Shown here piece by piece: positions 35,701 to 48,018 of a stretch of 64,000 nucleotides of DNA. Each line of letters begins with the position of its first letter. The first letter of the stretch is position 1. A program made the translations under genes and the position numbers. This stretch comes from Eleusine coracana subsp. coracana (Eukaryota; Streptophyta; Magnoliopsida; Poales; Poaceae): contig CM064421.1 in NCBI GenBank assembly GCA_032690845.1, forward strand, positions 41,592,963 to 41,656,962, written 5' to 3'. Below the pieces are notes generated by a model. The model was not told the origin of the DNA, did not search any database, and saw nothing but the letters and a program-made list of their open reading frames with translations.

Positions 35701-36542
35701 GGCAGCTTGTTGGATAAACCAGTAGAGGCCTTTTCTTTTATCACACACAAGCATAGAATGTGGGTAGTTAGTTATAGGCTACACCTGGCAGCTAAGTTTC
35801 TTGCATTGTAATACATGCAGCATGGGAAGGATCTCAACTCTTTACTTCCACAGCAATATATTTCCCAGATTTTTAAGTTACAAGCACTTTGCTTAAAACA
35901 AATGAAGTTGCATTTCCTTCAAAATTATCTTTTGTATTTCAGCCACTTATTTCCTTCCATCTGAGGTTCGAACTATTCCTTTTGTTGCGTCTACTGAATC
36001 TCCTAAAGTCCTACTCAGTTGTTCCCATCCTCACTAGTACTAGAAAATAACATAGAGTGCAACACCAAGAATCAGAACAGGACTCACTCGCATTCAGAGG
36101 ACAACCCACAGAGACATAACAGATTGGCCTTATCAATGTTCAGTAGATGTGACGGATGTAATTAAAATAAAATAAAAAAGAGATAGGAAAGAAGAATATA
36201 ATGATGCCTCTGATCAAAGGATAATTGAACAAACACCATACACTATTCTAAAGGAACTATCAAAATAATGCTAGCCTAATGCTTTTTCATAAAAAAAAAT
36301 GTGCCTAATGCTTTTTAAAATAACAAAAAAAATAAGACCACTCCATCCTTCAGAGGTAAAACAATTCATCGACAAAGAAAAGGGGATTATCCTGGGTGTT
36401 ACTTTACTTCACTGGTACCTTCCAAGCTAACGCGAACTGATTCCGGATATCATTAACCCTACAACACACCAAACCCAAAGGTTAGGACACTAGGTCATGA
36501 TGGTTTATTCCTCCTGTAAACACAAAGCATAAGCTAGAGAAT
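32738..36542. other. Gene-free interval upstream of the MAP65 gene
   Basis: The first few hundred bases should be the MAP65 promoter and leader. Beyond that I see ordinary AT-rich intergenic DNA. Short frames (for example 34752-35069) have no recognisable domain. Confidence 0.5.
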
Positions 36543-36959
36543 CTATTCCATCAAATGGACAGGAAAACATCGCAGAAGATAAGAGCGTTTTATTTGACTC
36601 AGACACGGCACGAGAATCCCATGTCTGAAACCACTCAACTCAAGCTCTTTGACTGTAAATTTAGAAAGCAGAGAGCCGAGAGGGACGCACGAGCTACAAA
36701 GGTGGTACACGTGTGGCCCTTGCTGCCGGTCGGCCGGCTCCAGCTTCGGGTGATCAATCCCGATCTCGCAACGAGAATCGTCGCTTCGGAAGCTCACTTT
36801 CTTTATCTTCCTTGTGCGAGGTTTCTGATCAAGTGCTCTGTTTGGTGGCTTCTGACCAAGGTTGTCGCAACAGACGCCATCGCCGAAGCTCCTGCGCAAC
36901 GATCGGACAGCGCGAGACGACGTTGATAAGTGACGAGAAACTTCTGAAGAAACAGCCAT
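36543..36959 (-). CDS. Hypothetical small basic protein, doubtful gene
   Basis: A 138-residue frame starting MAVSSEVSRHLSTSSRAV, rich in Ser, Arg and Lys, with a KPRTRKIKKVSF basic patch and several Cys. An in-frame extension to 37037 adds 26 residues. I recognise no family, no splice partner and no promoter. GC content is higher than in the flanks, which is the main reason to list it. It may be a chance frame. Confidence 0.25.
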   Translation of the reverse strand: MAVSSEVSRHLSTSSRAVRSLRRSFGDGVCCDNLGQKPPNRALDQKPRTRKIKKVSFRSDDSRCEIGIDHPKLEPADRQQGPHVYHLCSSCVPLGSLLSKFTVKELELSGFRHGILVPCLSQIKRSYLLRCFPVHLME

Positions 36960-38063
36960 GGGATTGGTTGGTTGGGACTCGAATCGATACATCAGGCTCG
37001 TTTGTTTATCATTCTTTGATTTCCGGAGCAAGCCCAAGCATGGTATCTGCTAAACAATTGCAACTAGATGCTATACAGCAAGTTGCATGCTTGGACAGGG
37101 ACTCAGCACCAGAAGTTCATGACCGCAGCCTTCAAGACCATTGGCTCCTCTCTTTGCAATCTTTGTTAGGTACAGAACGGTGAGGTGAGAACTGATCCGA
37201 GGTTGCTAGAATTGTTAGTTATATTGCTTTCTTCTTCACATTAGCTTGAGAATATTGACTCTTCATTCAGTTCCATGCCGTACACTGCTGCAATAGTCCG
37301 AACCTCACACATCAACTACTCCATAGAATGATAGAAACACCTATGTTCTTGCATTCGTCAATATTCAATAGGCATTGACTCTTGGTGCATGAATGACCAG
37401 TCCTTCCCTTTCAATTAGGAAACAAACAAAACCAATGATCTTGAAGATCACAGCCGACCTCGATGAGAGCTGATAGGTCATCTGTATCTTCTATCTTAAT
37501 ACGCAGCGTATGCTAGCTGTTTAAGAAAATAGATTCCGTCAGCATAGTCCTTCACTTGAGAGTAGCATCATTAGTCATTATAGTGTTACTTCACGTTCGT
37601 GATGTCATATTGGACACTGAAATTCAAAAAGAAAAAAGACGTCATCACCACCATCAGTAAATGATGGAGTCTGAAAAATGCACCTAAGAATTGAATGAGT
37701 ACGTCCTTCATAGAAAAATTAAGGAGACGGGGGCGCTCCAGCACCATCACACTGGTTATCCCAGCTGAAGTTAATTGCCATGTAAAGACATTACTTTTGG
37801 AGATAATATACATAATTAATTAGCAGCCATTTTCTTCAACATATGTCCAATGAATAGTTCCACTGCAAGTTGCGTACGTATATTTCTTCTCTTTTAATCA
37901 TAATGTTGTTTCCTCAGAACTGTATTTATGGACAAACCGTTGGACACAAACAGGCTACAGTGTCCTCTAAAAACAGGTACATCACTATGTTAGTGCTCTG
38001 CGACTCAAGGGCAAAACTGGGTCACAATCTTGTGCTCTGTACATCCTGTTTTCACAATAGACA

Positions 38064-39950
38064 TCAGACTTCAAATTCCATCTTGTTCTTCTCTTTGATG
38101 TCATTTGGTTTGAGCACGTGAACGAGAATTGTCAGAACAATCTTCATGATTTCCTCTTCATCATATGATGTAGCAAACCTGACTGCAAAATGCAGATGTT
38201 TTATTATGTTACCCCATTATGCCTAGTCCACTAAAAATGCCTTCTTCATAACTCTTGGAAGAGCCAGTGCTAACTAAAGATGACTTAACTGGATATTCAT
38301 GTTCGACTGGATATCAGAACCATCCAATTCCAAACAACTAATAACGATGTTCCTTTACTGAATTAAAGTACATAAAAAACATTAAGCCATGCATTAATAA
38401 ACCTGAGTATTCTAACGCTTACCCCAAGGAAGAATTGGAAACTCCCATGTCTGCTTCGGAACAGAGATAGCATAAGCAGCAACCTTAAAAGAATTTGGAC
38501 AACTTGTGTCAAGCATTACCTTGTTGCATGGATGTTCCAAAATTATTTGCAACGGGAATTCAGAAAACATACAAGAGTTGAAGCAGCAAGTGAACAGGGC
38601 GAGTTAAAAAGCAATGAGGTATCTTCAGTCTCATACAGAATATCCAAAATTTCCATGCACACATCCAGATCCAGAAGATCACCTAGTTTTGATATTTCCC
38701 TGGCAGGGACGAAGAAAATAAGTACCACATCAACTACTTTGTATAAAGTTATGCTTCATTTACAGAGAAATGGACAAGAGGCAAACATTGCTAACAGTTA
38801 CGCTTTAGCACTTGCACGCAGTTTTTCCACTATGTTATGGTAAAGCAATGTTAATGCAAGGTTCAAAAATATTTGGTGCTTAGTGATACGTTCTAGGGAA
38901 TGAGGTGCAATAACATAACATTTCCAAGTAACGGTGTTAACGATTGGTTACAGACAAGAAGAAATAGTAAAAAATCTAACAAACCTGAAGTGAATGAGAA
39001 GCTCCTCCAGATATATGAAAGCAATGCTCGAAGATCCAATGTTATACTCCACTACCTAGGTACCCCAGAACAAAAAGAGAAATATCACATTGCTGGGCAG
39101 CACCAGGTTAACATATTGTTCAGTTAAGCCATGCGTTACCTCCATGAACACCAATTCCTGTGGCATTACAGCAAACACCTTTTCAGTCACCACAAGTAAG
39201 CACTCAATAACAAAGGAGGCAACCAAAAAAAAAAAAAAAAAAAAGTCAACTCACGGCACTGGCGAAATCGCGACATGTGAAATGCTGGTCGGCGATGATG
39301 CGATCCCCTAGCGCCTTGAGGCTCTTCACGGAGAGCGGCCTCACATCATGAACCTGATGAAAGAATTGCAGAGAGAAAAGGAATTAGTTGATACTATACA
39401 TTTACTATATCATCCATGTTCAAGAGCAAAGAGAGTAATGCAGAGCGGTTGTTCGAAGCATCTCACCTTGCTGGCGATCCACACCGCGACGAGGGCGAAG
39501 AGCTCGAGGTTGCTGTCTCTGAGTGGCTCGAGCAGCCAGGACCTGACGGACCGTCCGCTGGCGCCGCAGAAGCCCATCTTCCTGCCGCAATCGACCAGGT
39601 CGAGATTAAATGAGAAACAATCGTCCCCTTCCTAATTAAGAGACAAGTACGCGAGAGCACGATCGATCACCTCGGGAGCGCGGGGAGGAACCGTCGGGCG
39701 AAGAAGTCGAGCGCGGAGTACTTGACGACGGGCCGGAGGTCGAGCCGCTGCGAGGAAATCGCGGGAGGAAGCAGATACCTGAGGTCTAGTGTAGTCCGAT
39801 CGCGGTGGCCGGGGTGGGGAATAGACGGAAGGGGATAGCGTGCAGTACCTTGGAGGCGTGGAGGAGGAACTGGAGGAGGTGGCGGCGCCTGGAGGGTCCC
39901 GGCCACGCGCTCGCCGCCGCCGCCGCCGCGTAGGCGTCCTCCAGTTCCAT
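38064..39950 (-). CDS. CYCJ18: Cyclin J18-type cyclin
   Basis: Nine coding exons give one 262-residue frame: 39849-39950, 39671-39747, 39467-39581, 39255-39353, 39140-39157, 38985-39055, 38573-38699, 38423-38483, 38064-38182. The product starts MELEDAYAAAAAASAW and contains RRRHLLQFLLHASK. The cyclin box includes VVKYSALDFFARRFLP, LRDSNLELFALVAVWIASK and HDVRPLSVKSLKALGD. Then come ELVFME (the 18-nt exon 5), IAFIYLEELLIHFREISKLG, LFNSPCSLAAS, PKQTWEFPILPWVRFATSYD and a short tail. This pattern fits the small plant J18 cyclins. Cyclins activate cyclin-dependent kinases in the nucleus; the J18 role is poorly known. The acceptor of the last exon was set at 38182 because it restores the VRFATSYD reading; an AG four bases later breaks the frame. 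A run of about 20 T lies just inside intron 4. Confidence 0.88.
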
Positions 39951-40422
39951 TGGCGGCGCGCGCGCGTAGGGCCTTCAGCAAAGAGTGTGGGCTTGAGTAA
40001 ACTGGGCCTCCGCTTGGCCCAGAGCGCGCTCCGACTTGACTTACTCGGATCGAATAGTGGCCGCACGCTGTAGATCCAACGCTCCAGATAAACTTCCAGG
40101 GAGGTCGGTAAATGAAATACCGACCACCCCCGAGTCCACGACCACGGCGCCGGACTGCCCTCGCTCCGCCGCTCGCCGCTGTGTTTTCACGCCGCGTCAT
40201 CTGAGACGACAGGCGGCACCACCGTGCCATGTCAGAGCGTCATATTTTCAACTGAAGCCGTGTCTTCGGGTTCGCGGCAACAGCTTCTACGACGCCGGCC
40301 ATGGCGTCATGGAGGGGGAGGGAGGGGGCCAACAGAGACGAAACGGGTCAAATGGCGGGCATCCTTTCCGACGAACAAAGTAGCATGTTACTTAGAAGAA
40401 ACAACGTTACAATTTACAACTT

Positions 40423-41103
40423 TCAATTAAATCCCGCGGCGAAGGAGCGCTCGAACTCGGCGTCCATGAGCACGCCGGCCATGACGTGCACCACGATTTT
40501 GCCCCTGACGACGTCGTCGCACTCCGACCGCACGCCGTTCGCCACCAGCACCGCAGCCGCGCCGTCGTCCCTCCTCGCCACGTGGATCCTCAGCCCGGAC
40601 AAGGAGTCCACCATGACGCCCGCGCTCTCGCCGCGAGGCGGCGGCGGCGGCACGTCCGCGGCGAGCAGACGCTGCGGGACCGCGGAGAATCCGAGCACGC
40701 GGGAGACGATGGCGTACGTGTTTGCGTCATCTTCATCCGTGGCCGTGGCTGTGTGATTGATCTCGACGGCTGCGGTGCCGTTGCGCGGCCGCAGGTTGAG
40801 GACGCGGCGGAACGCGGCGGCCGAGGGCGCGAAGACGGTGAAGGGGAGGTCATCGGGGAGCATGGACACCATCGCATCGCCGAGCCCCACCGCGCCGGCG
40901 CAGTGGTGGGGCGGCGAGGGCGAGGATCTTGTGGCGGCGGCGTCGTGGTGGCGAGAGGGTGGCGACGAAGGGGAGGTGGAGAGGAGAACGACGACAAGGA
41001 AGAGGAGGGTGGAAGCGGCGGCTGTGGCGGCGAGGAGGAGGCGCCGTGGTCTGAGCGGGAAGAGCGCTCGCCTCCTCCTCGCCGGTCCCATCGTGTTGTT
41101 CAT
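40423..41103 (-). CDS. Membrane-anchored FAS1 (fasciclin-like) domain protein
   Basis: Single-exon, GC-rich frame of 226 residues from MNNTMGPARRRR. A basic N-terminal stretch precedes one hydrophobic segment (about residues 22-42, LLLAATAAASTLLFLVVVLL), likely a signal anchor. A Ser/Pro/His-rich linker follows, then one FAS1 domain with its first conserved box (LPFTVFAPSAAAFRRVL) and its last (GKIVVHVMAGVLMDAEF). Two NxT sites (RNGT, NHT) could be glycosylated. FAS1 domains mediate adhesion or cell-wall interaction outside the cell. An in-frame upstream ATG at 41202 would add 33 residues without family resemblance, so the later start is preferred. The gene lies head-to-tail upstream of the cyclin gene, 470 bases away. 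Confidence 0.82.
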   Translation of the reverse strand: MNNTMGPARRRRALFPLRPRRLLLAATAAASTLLFLVVVLLSTSPSSPPSRHHDAAATRSSPSPPHHCAGAVGLGDAMVSMLPDDLPFTVFAPSAAAFRRVLNLRPRNGTAAVEINHTATATDEDDANTYAIVSRVLGFSAVPQRLLAADVPPPPPRGESAGVMVDSLSGLRIHVARRDDGAAAVLVANGVRSECDDVVRGKIVVHVMAGVLMDAEFERSFAAGFN

Positions 41104-43439
41104 GTGTGATGCGATCAGGATGTACGACGAGCAGAGGAGGCTGCTGAAAGTCTGCAGCTGCATGTTGCTTGCCGGAGTGGTTATGGTCGATGACTGCTTC
41201 ATCGATACGTTTCCTTGTTCGTCATGGCGTTGATTAAGTTTCCCGAAGCAAGCACAGATACCTAAGAAATACGTACGAGATCGAAGCAGCTGCCAAGTGA
41301 GCAGCGTTGGGATGGGCAGCGGAAGGTAGTACGGGCCGAGAAAGGCTTGTGTTCTCTTCGAGGAGTTTGCCGCTACCCATGGGCCATACAAACGAGCCTG
41401 ATGCGATACATCACAAGTGGCCCCCGGATTACCTGATCCGGCTCCGGCGTTGCCACTGAATCCCCTAGAACTCCGATTTCTGCAGCTCCGAGCTTACTGA
41501 CGAACGAGTGCCTACTGCCGATGCCCCACACACGCTCCACTGTTACGCCTTCTTCCAGGTGTCCTTGATACGCACAACATTCCAGAACGATTCCGATTGG
41601 AAGATATTCTCATGCATGCATGCTACGAAGCGTCACTTGTGACCTAAAAAAAAAGAGAATGCTAAACTATGCTCGAGTGTTTCTTGACCTCTGAACACTC
41701 GATTTTTGGCCTAGGGCGTAGCGCACGGACATGCGGGTGGAGCGGTGCGGAGGCGAGGGCGCCGCCACGCCGCCTGTTGTGGATTAGTGCCGGCAGTGAT
41801 GAAAAGAGAGGTGGAGCAGTGGCGGAGCACGGCAGCGGGGCGGGCGGTGTGACGCGGCGGCGAGGGAACAGGATCTGCTCCGGTCTCAAGCGTATTATCC
41901 CTTTCGTAACTATTCCTCTCAACAGAGAATATGCTTTTCGCCACTCCTCATTTACCTAAATCTCAAAAATAACGTAGTTTTTCAGTTGAAGCATGAGGTC
42001 CTCAGTCACTCAGATAAACCTAACTATGCAGAAGAGCAAAAGTAATTATTTCCATTATCTAAAAAAAAGAAGAGCAAAAGTAATAAGTCCAACTTCCAAA
42101 AGAAAAAGGTCCAGATGACCTGACATTTGCAAATAAATCTGACGGGTGGCTGAGCTTCCGTCAGAGCAACGACTTGCTACAGTTAGGACACGATGCATCG
42201 TCCATGCATCTGATCCTAAGCTATCTTCATTTGCCACTGCTTGTCCATCGGTTTCACTTGCCCTGCTTATTGTCGTTCGGCCGGCCTATCATTATTTTCG
42301 AACAGAAAAAAGTGCAAGCTCAGTTGGCAAAAGAGGAGATGTATTCTTTGACGTGTGCCCATAAGCTATACAATGATTACATAGGATTATATAACAATTA
42401 ACAATCATTGCAAATATAATACGTAAAGGCTGAGTCATTAGTGACCATAATGATCCCTGAGGGTAAGGCGATTCCTCGTTAACACCCTTTGTTATGTTTT
42501 GATGAATACCCTTTCTATTTTCTAAAGCAAAGTGAGAGCCCAATCTTTCGCTCATCCCTTTCCACAATTGTTGTTTGCTTATTATGTCAGTTCCCGAATT
42601 ATCATTGTACCCGGCTGCAAGATACTCCCTTATGTCTTTGCGACGATGGCCCTTTTTTGCAACTTTCAGCAAAAAATTCAGAAAAAGACATTCAACTTAG
42701 CATTAGGTAATAAATAATTATTAGGTTCTTCCATGAACAAAAGGCTTCTTATTTTCGCATAGATGATTTAGCCATGTTGCAGTTTGGGCAGGTAAGTGTA
42801 TCCATTATGCAAATGAACCTGAACCTTATCAAGGGTTAGAAAGATAAGAACGTACATTTCAGGTACGCACTTGTAGATGCATCTTTAACTAATGTACTAA
42901 AACAGCAGGGGGTGACAAATTTTTACACCGCTGGGTATTTTCGTACTCATATAGACCTCCAGGATATATAATTTGATATATATTGTAGCCACATCTATCT
43001 TCTTTTTATAATAAATCATCAGTCTAAAACAATTAAGGTTTTATGCATTTTCAGGATGCGATGTGCAAAGGAGAGACTTAAGCCTGATTCATCTGTTCTT
43101 AGTGCCACATGATCAAAACTTATAGAAAGCTTGCACCAAAAAAATCCATATAATTAGGTCCACAAGATGCCCGCCTTGTCTTACCTTAAAGAACTTGGAA
43201 ATTATTGATCTATGGATCCACCTGCATCCAACGAATAACGCATAACTTACCATCGAGACAACTCACAACTCGATATTCGGTGAATACACTGCTTCCATTC
43301 ACAAATAGTAACTGAACTAATCGTCAACGTTATTTCTCTCTCTTTTTTAAAAAGGCAATGTCTTTTAGTTGTGACCCAAAACATTGCCAGATCTTTCTTT
43401 AAAAAATGGTGATCTATTTATTTTTTTCTAGGGAACTAA
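41104..43439. other. Intergenic, between the FAS1 gene and the Harbinger transposon
   Basis: The first few hundred bases are the likely FAS1 promoter. A GC-rich island at 41700-41890 has overlapping open frames on both strands but no recognisable domain. Nothing else is supported. Confidence 0.5.
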
Positions 43440-43900
43440 GAGCATCTCCAAGAGATTAGTTATAAATGACTAGGTAAAATCCTTGTTTAGCTATTATGTA
43501 AATTGAAATGGCTAGTCTAAACATGATGAAACCCAACAGGCTAGTTAAATTGGAGTCTCTATCTTTTGAATGAGTCCACGTCACTTTTTTTTACCTTGAC
43601 CCATCGTGCGTTGGCCCATGGCCCAGCTAGAGATTGTTTCAGCAGTCGTAGATTTGTCTGCCGCCGCCGCTAGCACATGAACAGATCACGCGCGACCTGA
43701 TTTGTGGCTCGTCTTTGCCGTCGACGTGCATCGCCGGTTGCATCCTCCGAGAGCACACGTGCATGAAAGGTATTGCGGCTGTCCTCTGAAAACTGATCCA
43801 GATGTTCAACGTTCTCTTATTATTTTATTCAATTAATTATTCATTGTTTTTAATCAGATTTTGGATAATTAATTTTTGTTTAACACAAACCTTATAGATT

Positions 43901-45286
43901 ATGGATTCGGGTGATGAATTCAATCAATTTGTAATGGATGAATTGATCGATTCCTCGGATGATGAGAAGTGTAGTCGATGTTGTGTTGCCGCACACCTTA
44001 TTGTCGATGATTTAATTAATCATCCGGGCCGAACCGGTTCTATTGATGGTCATGATGTAGTAAATCGTCAAAGACTGTTCTGGCACACGCTTCTTTATAA
44101 AGATTATTTCTCGGATAAACCTACATTTGGACCAAAGGTTTTTAGACGAAGGTTTGTATTTTTTTTAGTAATTTTTATCATATTGTATGTTACTTTTATT
44201 ATTGTACATTTAATTTTTAAATTATGTGATCATATAGGTTTCGGATGAGACGATCTATATTTTTACGCATAATGAATGCCGTTGAACAACATGATGGACT
44301 ATTTTGTTCAAAAGAGGAATGCAGCCGGTACACTTGGTCTATCTTGTCTACAAAAAGTCGTTGCAGCTTTTAGGTTGTTAGCTTATGAAGTAGCGGCAGA
44401 TGCTTTAGATGAGTACATTCGTATTGGTGAGAGTACTTTTCTAGAAGCTTTGAAAAAGTTTGTCATAGCTGTTGTTGAGGTTTTCGGACCAGAGTATATG
44501 AGATTGCCTAATGAACAGGATACAACTAGATTACTTGCAATTGGAGACAGAAGAGGTTTTCCTGGTATGTTAGGTTCCATAGATTGTATACATTGGACTT
44601 GGAAAAATTATCCTACTGCACGGCATGGTATGTATAGAGGACATAAAAAGGAGCCTACTACTATATTGGAAGCAGGTGCTTCTAAAAATCTTTGGATATG
44701 GCATGCATTCTTTAGAATGTCTGGTTCACATAATGACATCAATGTGCTTCAAAGATCTCCTATATTTGCTAGGCTCGCCGAGGGAGAAGGCCCACAAGTA
44801 AATTACAATATCAATGGACATGATTATTCAATGGGATAGTATCTAGCAGATAGCATATATCCTTCCTAGGCCACTTTTGTGAAGACTATTCCAGAGCCAC
44901 AGGGAAATAAGAAGAAATATTTTACCAAGGCACAAGAATCATGTAGAAAGGATGTTGAACGAGCATTTGGGGTTCTATAATCTCGCTTTGCTATTGTTTG
45001 TGGGCCGGCTCGCTTGTGGGACGAAAACACCCTGAGAAACATAATGATGACTTGTATTATAATGCATAACATGATTGTTGAAGACGAGAGAGATCAGTAC
45101 AGTGGAGAATATGATTGCAACTATGATGACATGGGAGAAAAGGTCACAGTTTCTCATGACGATGCACCAGAGATTGATGCTTTTATTGAAAATTACAGGA
45201 GGATCAAAGACAAGGAAACTCACACTCAACTTCAGGCCGACTTGATCGAGCACTTGTGGCAGCACCATTCAGATTTATACTCTTAA
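43901..45286 (+). pseudogene. PIF/Harbinger transposase (DDE_Tnp_4), disrupted
   Basis: Exon 1 (43901-44151) starts MDSGDEFNQFVMDEL. A GT..AG intron (44152-44237) joins it to RFRMRRSIFLRIMNAVEQHD. One extra base at about 44296 shifts the frame into YFVQKRNAAGTLGLSCLQK. The frame then carries ALDEYIRIGEST, RGFPGMLGSIDCIHW (first catalytic Asp), LWIWHAFFRMSGSHNDINV (second Asp) and NYNINGHDYSMG. In-frame stops follow at 44837 (TAG), 44867 (TAG, where Trp is expected) and 44978 (TAA, where Gln is expected). The DVERAFG catalytic Glu and TCIIMHNMIVEDERD come after them. The frame ends at 45286. All three catalytic residues are still visible but no full protein can be made. Confidence 0.9.
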
Positions 45287-45682
45287 TTAGTCCCCCCATA
45301 ATTTGTCTTGTTTATGTTATTTTATTAGATATCAAACTCTTTATTAGTTGCAGTCATGTGTGAACGAACAAATTTGATTTTTCATGCTACAGTTCCAACC
45401 ATTTATGCATCACAATATGACAATTTTTTATTTATTTTTGTACAAAGTTTGTTAGTCTATGCTCATGTTTGAAAGCACCAACCAGAGCCGAAGCACATCA
45501 AATTTCAAAGAAAACTCATGGTCGCATTACAGAACTGAAACTAGATTTAAAGGACACAATATAAAAGTTCTATGCTCATGTTCCAATCTCACATTACACA
45601 ACTGAAACTGAAATTGAAGTAGACACAATATAAAAGGTTGCTCAAGTTCCAATCACACATTAAAGAACTCAAACAGAGTAAA

Positions 45683-47596
45683 CTATGGAAGTCTAGAACC
45701 TGCACATCTTGCAAGGAATTCATTCTGGTGTTCTTCATAATTTTGTTGCTGTTTGGAGGTCATGTTGCTCAAATCCAGTGAAAGAATCCTCTCCTCTTCT
45801 AACTCCCTTTTCAGTTCAAACTTTTCTCTCTCCAACTTGTTCCTTTCCTCCTGTAGAGCAAAGGCTTTGTTGCACCGCTCTTCTCTCTTCAAATCTCTCT
45901 TCATTTCTATCTCACCATCAGCTTCTTTCATCTTTTCCACGAGGTAGTCCAATGCTTCAATGGTCGAACGTTGTCGGAGCTTCTGCTTCTCCTTCTTTCC
46001 GTCTAGTCTGCCTGAAACTTCTTCTGGTACAGCAGCATCAACACTGCCATTATCAGGGGTGGGTGAGGGTGCATCTGATGACGGAGATGAATTTGTTGTT
46101 CTCTTTGGTTTCTTATTACTGGCTGCCTTTGCTTCTCTAAGTGCCTTCCGCCTTGTCAACCACTTCGGCTTATCCTTTAAGATTCTCCAACAATGCATTA
46201 AGGCAAATTTCCTCTTCTTCCTGTCTTCTGCCTTGAATAGTGCACATGCATGTGCAATCTGAAATTTTCATACAAGAATGAGTAAAAACATACAAGGTAA
46301 AAACATTCACATGCATGTGCAATCTGAAATTTTTACAAGGAACTGATATACTATGTCATCAACTGACCAACCAGTATGGTTTCTATCCTCAATTCTGGTC
46401 ACACATCCACAAAAAATATTCACATCATGAAGTATAGCAGACCAACGATTCATTAAAGAACCCTGTGTACGGTCTGATGTGAATGTCTTGTGGTGATGGA
46501 AATAATCATAAATTCTTGACCAGTACGACTGTTGTGATTGATCAACTCCTTGAATAGGATCCATGCTCACATTTAGCCAAGCAGATACTAGAAGTTTGTC
46601 CTCCTCATCTCTAAAATTTTTGGTTCTGCCTTGAGACCCTTTACCGGCTGCAGGAGTGTGCTCAGTGCTTGTGTCTATAACAGGTGTAAAATCTTGAGAC
46701 TCTTCTACATAATTACGTAGGAGGTCTGTGAAATATGACCCTGAATCCATAGCACCTGCCAAACCAAGATTTGACAAGTATATAATTATTTTCAAACTGA
46801 TCATTCCAATGATATCTGTGCACAGGAGATAATGCAAATATGAAGGAACTAGTAATACATATGCAATATTTTCAAGTTGATAAACCAAATATGAAAAAAG
46901 CATATATGTTCAAGAATATCAGATTGTAAATCAGAGGTGTTCAGAGCATTGCAGAACAACTATATAGCTACCAGCTAGTACTACTCATCTAGTACAATCC
47001 CTAAATCTGCATACTGAATAAGTGAATCTTCAGTACAACCCTGCCAACTATTGGTACTCATCCCTATCAGCTAACTACTTCTATATTGCAGAACAGAGTA
47101 AGTTTTTTCATGTCATCAGGACAGGACCCAAATGTTAGGTTCGTACATTTCGAATCATAAATTCTAACAGCTCCAACATTTCAGATAAACTAGTATTTCA
47201 CAGTGCACTAGAGAGAAAATATATGGTGTCCTAAAATTTCATTTTGTGTACATGACTAAAGAAACTAGTATTTCACATGCAGTTTTTCTAGTTGCTACAA
47301 ATCTAAAACGAAACCTAAACAAACATCAATCTATTCTGATTTGGTTAGCGTGTCATACCAGTGGTCATGTAGTCAGCGAGCTCTTTCTCAGGCGAGGCCC
47401 GCTCCTGCGGCATCCGGCCATCGAGGCCCAAGGCATGCATCCCAGGATGACTCATCGAACCAATCCCGGCAAAACTGAATCGTCCAGAACTCTCACTACT
47501 ACTAGCCACCAGATCTTCCAATCCTTGAGGTACCTGCCAAAGCGGAGATCCGGTTTCTCCAGATGGCACAGCACGAGGACGAGGCGGCTGGTACAT
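45683..47596 (-). CDS. Harbinger second protein: Myb/SANT (trihelix)-like DNA-binding, intact
   Basis: Three exons (47359-47596, 46337-46755, 45683-46258) with GT..AG introns give an unbroken frame of 410 residues. Exon 1 is a Pro/Ser-rich leader starting MYQPPRPRAVPSG. Exon 2 carries the Myb/SANT-like domain at about residues 128-205 with its spaced Trp and aromatic residues (DKLLVSAWLNVSMDP, SYWSRIYDYFHHH, SLMNRWSAI). Exon 3 has KFALMHCWRILKDKPKW, a basic and Ser/Pro linker, and a C-terminal Glu/Lys-rich coiled coil (about 320-390). In PIF/Harbinger elements this protein binds the ends and helps the transposase into the nucleus; that is family knowledge. Only the transposase partner in this copy is dead. 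Intron 2 is 78 bp and bounded by a 26-bp direct repeat. Confidence 0.82.
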
Positions 47597-48018
47597 GGCC
47601 GAAAAGGCAGCGGCGGCAACTGCAACAGGCGGCGGCGAAGATGACCGAAACAGCCGTGGTGGCGAGTGGAATAGGCGGTGGTGGCGGCGACTGGAACCAA
47701 CCGGCGGCGACTCGATTTTGCGATGAAATAGAAGTTGCCTCGGCGGGATTTTGTAGGAGAAAAGCAGAGAAGCGCGCGCGAAGACGCCTCCGAACCGCGG
47801 GAGCTGAAATCCTTGGCGCGGGAAGGCATCACGGGCGCGCGCAAGGCAGGGATGGCGAGCGCCGCGCGCTAGGGAAAGAAGCCGAGCGGAGATTGCGGGA
47901 AGCCGAGCGGGGAAAGATAGCCAAGGGGATGACGAGTCTGTTGGATTGCCTTTTTTTCACATTTTCTCTAATTTAACATAACCAATTCGTTATACAATAG
48001 CTGTTGGAGATGCTCTAA

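Larger units (their letters stand above)
43440..48015 (+). mobile_element. Complete PIF/Harbinger DNA transposon (4.6 kb)
   Basis: Terminal inverted repeats begin GAGCATCTCCAAGAG (left) and, inverted, GAGCATCTCCAACAG (right). TAA flanks both ends (43437-43439 and 48016-48018), the 3-bp target duplication of this superfamily. It carries the usual two divergent-function genes in convergent order: a transposase on the plus strand (broken) and a Myb/SANT-like gene on the minus strand (open). Both are needed for movement in this superfamily, so this copy cannot move by itself but could still supply the second protein. Confidence 0.92.

Noticed and set aside
40486..41233. Long plus-strand frames of 150-207 residues
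   Set aside because: They are the antisense of the GC-rich FAS1 gene; the minus-strand frame carries the recognisable domain.
41662..41959. Overlapping frames in a GC-rich island
   Set aside because: No recognisable domain, both strands open because of high GC, no splice evidence. A captured gene fragment is possible but unsupported.
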